From assembly GCF_013179805.1 (NCBI RefSeq), contig NZ_SRRZ01000148.1, positions 1 to 18,088 of the forward strand: DNA of 18,088 bases, written 5' to 3'. The translations under genes were made by a program, and so were the position numbers. Positions 6,664 to 12,242 of the stretch are shown here, piece after piece. The notes beneath the pieces were generated by a model. That model made no database searches. It worked only from the letters and a program-made list of their open reading frames with translations, and was not told where the DNA came from. Position 1 is the stretch's first letter. The number at the start of each line of letters is the position of its first letter. Origin of the DNA: Microcoleus asticus IPMA8 (GTDB taxonomy: Bacteria > Cyanobacteriota > Cyanobacteriia > Cyanobacteriales > Microcoleaceae).

Positions 6664-7626
6664 ATGATGGCAAATCTCTCGGGGCGCTGCTATGCGGGCG
6701 ATCGCGATTTAGAGGCGATCGCACATTTAATCAATACTTGCGAAAAAGTCGATCGGCTCGATGAAGGTACTTCCATCTCGGAATTGCAACAAGAATTTAA
6801 CGCGCCATTTCTAGACAAAGCCCGCGATATCCGCCTTTGGGAAGATGCTGAGGGAAAATTAATCGGTGTCGCTCGGTTGTGGATTTCTGAACCAGGGGAA
6901 GTAATTGACGGTTTCCTGTTGTTTCGCGTTCACCCCGACGCGCGCGGAGGTGATGTGGAAGCAGCGGCGATCGCCTGGGGTGAAGTGCGGATGCGCGAAG
7001 TGTCTGTGATGCGGGGTTCACCCGTGAAGCTCAGATCCTCGGCTCGCGCTGAGGATGGCGATCGCATTTCATTGCTGACAAGTAATGGTTTCAAGGCCGA
7101 TCGCTATTTTTACCGAATGGCGCGATCGCTCTCTGAACCGATCCCAGAACCGCACTTCCCCGAAGGTTTCGCCCTGCGTCAGTTCCCCGGCGAACAGGAT
7201 GCGGAAGCTTGGGTAGAAATGTTCAACCAGTCATTTATCGATCACTGGAATCATCACAATTTAACAGTGGATCAATTTAAGCACGAGTTAGCTAAACCCG
7301 ATTACAGAAATGATTTAGACTTGATTGCTGTTGCTGATGACGGCACATTTGTCAGTTTTTGTTACTGCGAGATTAGTGTGCAAAAGTGCGATCGTACCGG
7401 GCGCAATGAAGGCTGGATTGGTTGTCTCGGCACTAGGCGCGGCTTCCGCAAAATGGGATTGGGACGAGCGATGTTGCTCGCTGGTTTGCATCGACTAAAA
7501 GCTGCCGGTGTGGCTACTGCTATTCTCGGCGTCGATGCTGAAAATTCCTCAGGTGCATTGCGTCTTTACGAGTCTGCTGGTTTCCACAATATTCGCAAAA
7601 GCATTTCCTATGTTAAGGATGTTTGA
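6664..7626 (+). CDS. Tandem GNAT acetyltransferase
   Basis: A 320-residue protein with two GNAT folds that transfer an acetyl group from acetyl-CoA to an unknown small-molecule or peptide amine. The N-terminal half (about 1-145) has the fold pattern but a weak acetyl-CoA loop. The C-terminal half carries the strong one: GWIGCLGTRRGFRKMGLGRA (Q/R-x-x-G-x-G/A pyrophosphate loop) followed by LGVDAENSSGALRLYESAGF, the classic motif B ending. This two-domain arrangement resembles mycothiol synthase-like and YjcK-like GNATs. The start ATG 6664 is adjacent to a second ATG at 6667; either may be used. HIP1 sites are frequent, unlike the ankyrin gene, so it looks native. No operon partner is evident. 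Confidence 0.9.
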   Translation: MMANLSGRCYAGDRDLEAIAHLINTCEKVDRLDEGTSISELQQEFNAPFLDKARDIRLWEDAEGKLIGVARLWISEPGEVIDGFLLFRVHPDARGGDVEAAAIAWGEVRMREVSVMRGSPVKLRSSARAEDGDRISLLTSNGFKADRYFYRMARSLSEPIPEPHFPEGFALRQFPGEQDAEAWVEMFNQSFIDHWNHHNLTVDQFKHELAKPDYRNDLDLIAVADDGTFVSFCYCEISVQKCDRTGRNEGWIGCLGTRRGFRKMGLGRAMLLAGLHRLKAAGVATAILGVDAENSSGALRLYESAGFHNIRKSISYVKDV

Positions 7627-7657
7627 TCGATGTTACAGTTCGCGATCGCGCTTTGAC

Positions 7658-7730
7658 CCAAGAAACCCGGTTTTTTACCGGATCTGCGGGTAGCAACGAA
7701 ACATTTTCCTGAAAAAACCTGGTTTCTCGC
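7658..7730. repeat. AGAAACCCGG / CCTGGTTTCT inverted repeat
   Basis: AAGAAACCCGGTTTTTT and a partly complementary AAAAAACCTGGTTTCT flank about 40 nt. The same AGAAACCCGG core occurs twice at 17225-17277. This is a dispersed intergenic repeat common in filamentous cyanobacteria. The 300-nt gap 7627-7930 otherwise holds only the promoter below. Confidence 0.6.
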
Positions 7731-7770
7731 CACTCGTGTAAGTTTTATCTAAAAAACTTTTGCTACCCCC

Positions 7771-7799
7771 TTGACACTTGTGTAGTATATTTGTAGTAT
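7771..7799 (+). promoter_or_regulatory. Strong sigma70-type promoter
   Basis: TTGACA (7771-7776), exactly 17 nt, TAGTAT (7794-7799). The -35 box is perfect. It would start a transcript around 7806 that reads through the two small genes at 7931 and 8255 and possibly into the RNA-unit array beginning at 8469, because no terminator is visible between them. Confidence 0.7.
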
Positions 7800-7930
7800 G
7801 TAAATATGGAAAGCGCAGGACAAGCAAAAACCTGTATTTTTCGTGCAAATTCTGAACCTTGACAACTAAATATTGCTCAAAATTTCAAGGAACATCAATT
7901 TGAAAGTCTTGCAATACAGACTCGATTGTC

Positions 7931-8128
7931 ATGTTGTTACTTTATACGAAACTGTTCGGTTACAAACTGACTCGCCCCGAGTCAGATGTCGTACGAAATC
8001 AGTCTAATTTCAACGAATTTCATGCGGATTCAGAACAGACAAGTTCTGCCAGATTTCAATCAACCAAAAAGGCTGAGGAAATCCGCAAAATCAAACAAGC
8101 TTATCATTTAGAACGGCGCTTATTTTAG
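7931..8128 (+). CDS. Hypothetical small protein (65 aa)
   Basis: I do not recognise this protein. It begins MLLLYTKLFGYKLTRPESDV, has a polar, Gln/Ser-rich middle and a basic helical end (KKAEEIRKIKQAYHLERRLF). No Shine-Dalgarno sequence is visible before the ATG, and it could be a chance frame in a leader. In favour of a real gene are the strong promoter 130 nt upstream and its position before the conserved small gene at 8255. Confidence 0.45.
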   Translation: MLLLYTKLFGYKLTRPESDVVRNQSNFNEFHADSEQTSSARFQSTKKAEEIRKIKQAYHLERRLF

Positions 8129-8254
8129 TAAAGATTATCATATTTCGTGAATCTTTACCGATACTGGCAATTTGCTAAGTCTCACAAAAAGCCAAAGTCG
8201 AGAGCAGATAAGCTACCAATCCCAAATTCAAAATTGCTCTAGGAGGTATCGGTA

Positions 8255-8455
8255 ATGGTTCACATTCGTTTTGAAGGACGTTCATATGACTTGGCAGAAA
8301 ACCAAGTGGGTATCGCGGCAGGAATGAGCGATCGAGCTATTAAAGAACGTCTGGCCAACCATTTTGATGTCAAGGGCGATCGCTTCGAGTCTTACGTTCT
8401 CGATCGGCGTCCCAGCGGCGATTTAATTGTCCGCCCAGAAGCCGTTTACGGCTAG
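8255..8455 (+). CDS. Conserved cyanobacterial small protein (66 aa)
   Basis: A short protein starting MVHIRFEGRSYDLAE and ending DLIVRPEAVYG, a pattern I associate with small conserved cyanobacterial hypotheticals of unknown function. The composition suggests a compact mixed alpha/beta fold: a first strand, a helix rich in Ala/Arg/Lys (DRAIKERLANHF), then strands ending in IVRPEAVYG, like a beta-grasp or small nucleic-acid binder. An excellent ribosome-binding site (AGGAGG, 8241-8246) supports the start. It ends only 14 nt before the first RNA unit, so the array may be the 3' portion of its transcript. It has no signal peptide. Confidence 0.8.
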   Translation: MVHIRFEGRSYDLAENQVGIAAGMSDRAIKERLANHFDVKGDRFESYVLDRRPSGDLIVRPEAVYG

Positions 8456-8468
8456 AAATTCACTTTGA

Positions 8469-8616
8469 TTCCGCGCCCCAATTCGAGAAGCCTACACACA
8501 TTAGGGTTCTAGCTCTGAAAAGATTGCGGGTTCGAGTCCCGCTGAAGGCTTCGGCCTTTATGGTGGAATGGTAGACACACTAGAAACTGTCCAAAGCTTT
8601 TTATACTTGCGCGGAA
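8469..8616 (+). ncRNA. RNA unit 1: permuted tRNA-Leu module on a terminal stem
   Basis: Outer helix TTCCGCGC (8469-8476) pairs with GCGCGGAA (8609-8616), 8 bp. Inner helix AGAAGC (8486-8491) pairs with GCTTTT (8596-8601). Between them lies an internal loop, CCCAATTC on the 5' side and ATACTT on the 3' side. Inside, the 3' half of a tRNA comes first: TTAGGG plus TTCTAG anticodon strand, a class II variable arm TCT-GAAA-AGA, T arm GCGGG-TTCGAGT-CCCGC (8526-8542), acceptor TGAAGGC. A UUCG tetraloop follows (8550-8553), then the 5' half: GCCTTTA, a Leu-type D arm, TAGAA. Acceptor pairing is 7 of 7. Rejoined, the anticodon loop reads A-(T/C)-TAG-GG, i.e. UAG, leucine. It resembles a bacterial Y RNA (YrlA), in which a stem replaces the anticodon end of a capped tRNA mimic; a permuted pre-tRNA is the alternative. 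Confidence 0.8.
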
Positions 8617-8641
8617 CAAAAATTTCATCAGCTATTAGGGG

Positions 8642-8760
8642 GCGCACCCCAACTAAAGAAGCTTACAAACTGGCAACGTTCGACTAAACATCGAATAGTA
8701 GGTTCGATTCCTACCTCGCCGCGAGGCGCAAAAAAAACAAAGCTTCTCTGACTTGTGCGC
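8642..8760 (+). ncRNA. RNA unit 2: reduced tRNA-like module on the same stem
   Basis: Outer helix GCGCAC (8642-8647) with GTGCGC (8755-8760). Inner helix AGAAGC (8657-8662) with GCTTCT (8742-8747), compensated relative to unit 1. The internal loop keeps CCCCAACT and GACTT. The module has an anticodon-like arm TTCGA-CTAAACA-TCGAA and a perfect T arm GTAGG-TTCGATT-CCTAC. It then closes in CCTCGC/GCGAGG or CGCC-GCGA-GGCG. The sequence returning to the stem is only a run of A residues, so there is no 5' D-arm strand. GGCAACG before the anticodon arm could be the 3' D strand. It is therefore the most reduced member, with a 2-nt variable region. It cannot form a normal tRNA, which favours a mimic role for the family. 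Confidence 0.7.
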
Positions 8761-8803
8761 TGCCTCTTATACCTGAATTTTTTAGAGTTGAAAAACAGCT
8801 ACA

Positions 8804-8944
8804 CCGCACCCCAACAGTTAAAGCTTACACACTTTTTGGTCTTCTAAACCAAAGGTAATAGGTTCGACTCCTATCATCCCCGCCTCGGGGATGTAGCTCA
8901 ACGGATAGAGCACATAATGTCAATAGCTTTAGCGACTTGTGCGG
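8804..8944 (+). ncRNA. RNA unit 3: permuted tRNA-Arg(UCU) module on the same stem
   Basis: Outer helix CCGCAC (8804-8809) with GTGCGG (8939-8944). Inner helix TAAAGC (8819-8824) with GCTTTA (8926-8931), both perfect and covarying relative to other units. The first segment holds a complete anticodon arm TTGGT-CTTCTAA-ACCAA (anticodon TCT, 8843-8845), T arm ATAGG-TTCGACT-CCTAT and acceptor CATCCCC (8875-8881). After GCCTC comes GGGGATG (8887-8893) and a canonical D arm GCTC/GAGC with GG. So the break in the cloverleaf is between D arm and anticodon arm (about position 26/27), not in the anticodon loop. All four tRNA helices are perfect. TGTCAATAGC precedes the closing helix, as in units 1 and 5 (TGTC). 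Confidence 0.8.
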
Positions 8945-8970
8945 GGTATCTGTCAGGTAGTGAAAAAACA

Positions 8971-9090
8971 CTTCGCGTCCTAACTGAGGAAGCTTACATA
9001 CTAGCTCATGGTAGAGCAATTCCCTCTTAAGGAAAAGGTCGCGGGTTCAACTCCTGCGTATGAACAACGGCTTTCTTGACTTGCGCGAAG
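8971..9090 (+). ncRNA. RNA unit 4: unpermuted tRNA-Lys(CUU)-like module on the same stem
   Basis: Outer helix CTTCGCGT (8971-8978) with GCGCGAAG (9083-9090), 8 bp. Inner helix GGAAGC (8988-8993) with GCTTTC (9070-9075). The internal loop has CCTAACT and TTGACTT. The module is in normal order: D arm GCTC/GAGC, anticodon arm with loop CTCTTAA (CTT, 9026-9028) on TTCC/GGAA, variable AGGTC, T arm GCGGG-TTCAACT-CCTGC, then GTATGAA. The acceptor 5' strand is the stem's own conserved TTACATAC, pairing CATAC/GTATG plus imperfect pairs. Here the stem therefore continues from the acceptor, so the module is attached at a different point than in units 1, 3 and 5. Confidence 0.7.
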
Positions 9091-9152
9091 TGATTTTCAC
9101 TATTATAAATAGTCACCATGATTTAGCAATTAGTCTCGATGTTTAAAAATCC

Positions 9153-9300
9153 TGTTCCGCGCCCTCACAAATGAAGCGAATACACACAAAATCCATCCGA
9201 TTGGTCGCAGGTTCAAATCCTGCCAGTCCCTTTTAAGGGACTGTAGCTCAGGGGTAGAGCGTTCGGCCTGTCAAAACGCTTTGCTAACTTGCGCGGAACA
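9153..9300 (+). ncRNA. RNA unit 5: permuted tRNA module, Gly-like, on the same stem
   Basis: Outer helix TGTTCCGCGC (9153-9162) with GCGCGGAACA (9291-9300), a perfect 10 bp. Inner helix GAAGCG (9173-9178) with CGCTTT (9277-9282). Internal loop CCTCAC and TAACTT. The 3' tRNA half comes first: CCGAT anticodon strand, TGGTC, T arm GCAGG-TTCAAAT-CCTGC, acceptor CAGTCCC (9224-9230). The loop TTTTAA follows, then GGGACTG (9237-9243), D arm GCTC/GAGC with GG, and TTCGG. Acceptor pairing is 7 of 7. Joining ...GGCCT to CCAT gives loop CCTCCAT, anticodon UCC (Gly), with U at the discriminator position but C instead of U33. Other joins are possible, so identity is tentative. Confidence 0.78.
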
Positions 9301-9338
9301 TCTCATATCAAATCCGGTTTCAATATCTCCTTTCTTAG

Positions 9339-9361
9339 TCTCTTAAAGAGAAATTTTGTTT
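9339..9361 (+). terminator. Weak terminator-like hairpin after the RNA array
   Basis: TCTCT-TAA-AGAGA (9339-9351) followed by AATTTTGTTT. The stem is only 5 bp and A/T-rich, but it lies just downstream of unit 5 and before the next gene, where the array transcript would be expected to end. Confidence 0.4.
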
Positions 9362-9435
9362 GACTATTGATCGGTTTCAACCAAGTACGCAATGAATTTT
9401 TAACGCTGATTTAGTATCTTAGGCAAAGTTGACTT

Positions 9436-10128
9436 ATGAGCGAACATCGCTTAGCTGAAAATGTCATTGAGCGGCCTCGTGGAGGGTTGAGAATCAGCTC
9501 AAGAAAGGTAAAAGGGCAAAAAACATCTCTGGTAAAACTAACTGAAGAAGCTACTACAGATGGACTGCTTAGCCCCTACTTAATTAAGCCTAGAAACAAG
9601 ACAAAATGGTTTTCCGATTGTCTGGGCCCGCTGTACCAATGGCTGCAATCTCATGTAGGTCAGTATTGGGATGATGTTTACAGCAAACTGTGTCAAATTC
9701 TCGATATCACTACTTTATCCGGCCAACATATTCTCTCTCACGTATGGGGCTATGTGGAACGGAATGCTGTGTTAATTGATGGGGTTCCTTATCGAAAAAA
9801 ACGTGGATTTTATGGTACAGATATTCCTCTTGGTTATTGGTACAAGCAACTTTATATCCATCCTGAGACTGGAATTCTTTGTTTAGCTAAGAGAATTCCG
9901 AAAGTACCTAAAAAAAAGCCAGATGATTTTGTATTCGTAGATGCTTATCATCATTATCGCAAAATAGATGATTTGTGGTATGCGTTCGAGCTAGCAGATA
10001 TTGAACCCTTGGCAATAAACACAAATAAATCTTCTGTGAACCGGGAGAAGTACGTTGCGAGCAAACGTCAGTGCAACAAAAAACAAATTAAGTTAATTAT
10101 GGAACAAATAGCTAAAACTAAGGACTGA
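9436..10128 (+). CDS. Unrecognised basic protein next to the RNA array (230 aa)
   Basis: I cannot name this family with confidence. The first 60 residues are Lys/Arg-rich and look unstructured or RNA-binding (RISSRKVKGQKTSLVK). A conserved-looking core follows: LGPLYQWLQSHVGQYWDDVY, then CQIL and QHILSHVWGYVERN at about 65-115. The rest is rich in Tyr/Trp and basic residues (RKKRGFYG, PKVPKKK). No signal peptide, membrane segment or zinc motif is visible. High basic charge, a start 135 nt downstream of the five RNA units, and same-strand genes leading to the Ro60-like protein suggest an RNP component. That role is inference from context. No clear Shine-Dalgarno sequence precedes the ATG. Confidence 0.75.
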   Translation: MSEHRLAENVIERPRGGLRISSRKVKGQKTSLVKLTEEATTDGLLSPYLIKPRNKTKWFSDCLGPLYQWLQSHVGQYWDDVYSKLCQILDITTLSGQHILSHVWGYVERNAVLIDGVPYRKKRGFYGTDIPLGYWYKQLYIHPETGILCLAKRIPKVPKKKPDDFVFVDAYHHYRKIDDLWYAFELADIEPLAINTNKSSVNREKYVASKRQCNKKQIKLIMEQIAKTKD

Positions 10129-10181
10129 AGTCCTGACTGCAAACGAAAGATGTGAAAGTGGTGAGAAAGGAGAATTAAATT

Positions 10182-10703
10182 ATGAAAACTACAACTATAA
10201 TTTACCGATCGCCCAAGGAGATAGACAGTCTGATTCATGCTTTCCAAGAATGCAGCTTGCCGCGAAGTCAATGGACGCACGAAGCGCATTTAACCGTTGC
10301 CCTGTGGTATCTGTTTTATGACTCCGAGCAAGAAGCAATCAATGCGATTCGCAATGGCATTAAACTTTACAACTCGGTTCAAGGAATTGAAACCACAAAA
10401 AACAGCGGGTATCACGAAACGCTAACGCTGTTTTGGGTGCGAATTGTTCGCCGGTATCTCGCCGATGAAAGTCACAATCGCTCGATCGTACATCTGGCTA
10501 ACGGTTTGATTGCAAAATATGCCGATTCCCTACGGGATAGCTCCGCTTCACGCACTTTACCATTTCGCTATTACACCCGCGATCGCCTGATGTCCTGGGA
10601 AGCCAGAAATAGCTGGGTTGAACCCGATTTGAAGCCCCTCGAATCCGAAACAGCCAGGGATTTCAATCCATCGCGGAATGAGGCGATAAGCACAAAATAT
10701 TAG
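10182..10703 (+). CDS. Unknown helical protein with HEAHL motif (173 aa)
   Basis: A 173-residue, mostly alpha-helical protein with the recognisable pattern W-x-HEAHLTVALWYL (about 31-44) and SGYHETLTLFWVRIV (about 80-95). I recall this pair of His/Glu motifs from bacterial hypothetical proteins without assigned function. The invariant His and Glu residues could bind a metal or substrate, but I see no known catalytic signature. The start ATG has a GAGAAAGGAG ribosome-binding site ten bases upstream. It lies 53 nt after the 230-aa gene and 27 nt before the start chosen for the Ro60-like gene, so an operon is likely. The tail (from about 150) is polar and probably disordered. Confidence 0.75.
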   Translation: MKTTTIIYRSPKEIDSLIHAFQECSLPRSQWTHEAHLTVALWYLFYDSEQEAINAIRNGIKLYNSVQGIETTKNSGYHETLTLFWVRIVRRYLADESHNRSIVHLANGLIAKYADSLRDSSASRTLPFRYYTRDRLMSWEARNSWVEPDLKPLESETARDFNPSRNEAISTKY

Positions 10704-10730
10704 TTAACAATCAAAATGGGAGATTGTACA

Positions 10731-12170
10731 ATGAATATGAATGCAGCCGAGCGCGATTTACGTTTGGAAATGCTCAACAGTCTGCTCACCACTCCTCACC
10801 GTGTATTAGAAAAAGTAGCAGAAATTCACAAGTTAATTATCGAATTAGACCCAATTTTTTACGGTCATTTAGCAGTGTGGTATCAGCGTCACGGCGACGT
10901 GCGCGATCACAAGGAAGTTTTTGCCGGAAACTTGCTAACTTCGGCGCTGACGGAACACCGAGATGCCGGTTTTATGATGCTGCAAGAGTTCCCTCCCTAC
11001 GAGGTTTCGCGGATTGTGGACTTTATGAAGCAGCACCAGAATAAGGTGCCCCGCAGCGCGCGCACTGCTGTCACTCGCTATCTGAAATCGCGGGAAAAGA
11101 ATCCGCAGTTTTTCGATCGCGCCGCCATCCGCAACCGCAAGGCGATGAAGCATTTGTACGCAACGCTGCACGTCAAGCCGAGCGATCGCGCTAACGCTAT
11201 TCTCTTCAAAGACAATCCGCCGGAAGACTCTCTGGCATTCGTTTTGAAGCAGTTAGCCAAGGCGGCGACACCTGCGGAACAGGCGAATTTGATTGTGGAG
11301 TACAAGATTCCGTATACGATCGCAGTTGGTGCGATCAGACAGCTAACGCCAACGGTTTTAGCCGCGCTCATTAACTCGATGTCGCCGCAGGAAGTTATCA
11401 ACAATTTGAAATCGATTCAGTCGCGCGGCGCGATGGATCACGCGGAAGTCAAGCAGTTGATTGACTCGAAGCTGGATGAAGCGGCAAAGTGCGATCGGGT
11501 TTCTGCTTACAAAGCGAGTGTTGCGGGTGCGGGCGCGAACTTCGACGCAGCAACGGCGGCGAAGCTGGAAGCGGTGACAAACGAACAGGTGAAGAAGCGC
11601 GGCAAGATTGCAAAAGCAACCGGTTTGTTGATTGACAAGTCTGGTTCGATGGAAAGTGCGATCGAAGTCGGGAAGCGTCTCGCTGCCTTGATTTCCGGCA
11701 TTTCCGAGGCTGCACTGTTTGTCTACGCCTTTGACACGATGCCGTATCCAGTGCAAGCAAACGGCAGCGAATTGACAGACTGGGAACGCGCTTTCAAGCA
11801 CATTCACGCTGGCGGCGGCACAAGTTGCGGTTGCGCGGTGGAAGCAATGCGAATTAAAAAGCAGGTTGTCGAGCAATTCATCATGGTGACAGATGAAGGC
11901 GAAAACTCTTCACCTTATTTTGCAGATGCTTATCAGAATTACTGCCGCAGTTTGGGGGTAATTCCTGATGTTGTGATTGTGCGAGTTGGTGCTTGGTGCG
12001 AATATGTCCAGAAGCAATTGAAGGACAAACAAGTATCGGTGGAAACCTTTACTTTTGCGGGTGATTATTACTCTTTGCCGAATTTAGTGCCGATGTTGAG
12101 CCGTCCTTCGCGGCTGGAATTGTTGATGGAAATTCTGGACACGTCCCTGCCTGTGAGGGATGATAAGTAA
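10731..12170 (+). CDS. Ro60-like HEAT/TROVE-like and vWA domain protein
   Basis: 479 residues from the ATG at 10731, preferred over 10716 because GGGAG lies 8 nt before it. Residues 1-290 are alpha-helical repeats. Around 185-245 the helices (LIVEYKIPYTIAVGAIRQL then SPQEVINNLKSI) follow the layout of the last TROVE helices of Ro60, where a hydrophobic LLxNL-like helix precedes a linker. Residues 295-470 are a von Willebrand A domain with a complete MIDAS: D302-K-S304-G-S306, T364 in GGGTS, D388 in VTDEG. Length and order match bacterial Ro60/Rsr (about 530 aa). Known Ro60 proteins bind Y RNAs and misfolded RNAs and, in bacteria, dock on PNPase. Its position downstream of five Y-RNA-like units supports the same role. 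The N-terminal TROVE signature is diverged, so a vWA-HEAT relative with another RNA partner remains possible. Confidence 0.8.
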   Translation: MNMNAAERDLRLEMLNSLLTTPHRVLEKVAEIHKLIIELDPIFYGHLAVWYQRHGDVRDHKEVFAGNLLTSALTEHRDAGFMMLQEFPPYEVSRIVDFMKQHQNKVPRSARTAVTRYLKSREKNPQFFDRAAIRNRKAMKHLYATLHVKPSDRANAILFKDNPPEDSLAFVLKQLAKAATPAEQANLIVEYKIPYTIAVGAIRQLTPTVLAALINSMSPQEVINNLKSIQSRGAMDHAEVKQLIDSKLDEAAKCDRVSAYKASVAGAGANFDAATAAKLEAVTNEQVKKRGKIAKATGLLIDKSGSMESAIEVGKRLAALISGISEAALFVYAFDTMPYPVQANGSELTDWERAFKHIHAGGGTSCGCAVEAMRIKKQVVEQFIMVTDEGENSSPYFADAYQNYCRSLGVIPDVVIVRVGAWCEYVQKQLKDKQVSVETFTFAGDYYSLPNLVPMLSRPSRLELLMEILDTSLPVRDDK

Positions 12171-12173
12171 ATT

Positions 12174-12198
12174 GTAGGGTGCGCACTGCGCACCTTAC
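12174..12198. repeat. GGTGCGCA-C-TGCGCACC palindromic repeat
   Basis: GTAGGGTGCGCA pairs with TGCGCACCTTAC around one base (one G-T pair). The same element occurs twice at 15045-15114. It starts four bases after the stop codon of the Ro60-like gene and may also act as a weak terminator or processing hairpin. Confidence 0.8.
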
Positions 12199-12242
12199 TT
12201 ATTATATGCTAAAATTGGCACGGAGCTGAAGGACAAGACACT

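Noticed and set aside
8554..8710. Ordinary tandem tRNAs with introns instead of permuted units
   Set aside because: Joining the 5' half of unit 1 to the 3' half of unit 2 gives no acceptor pairing (GCCTTTA against CTCGCCG), whereas pairing within units 1, 3 and 5 is perfect.
8469..9300. CRISPR array
   Set aside because: The repeated flanks are not identical, are separated by tRNA modules of 70-100 nt in differing sizes, and come in complementary pairs, not direct repeats.
8469..9300. Permuted group I or group II intron
   Set aside because: The flanks are only about 25-35 nt each side and contain no group I core (P7/R-S elements) or domain V.
11358..11876. 172-aa reverse-strand frame opposite the Ro60-like gene
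   Set aside because: Opposite a gene with clear domain structure; no start signal and Cys/His/Arg-rich shadow composition.
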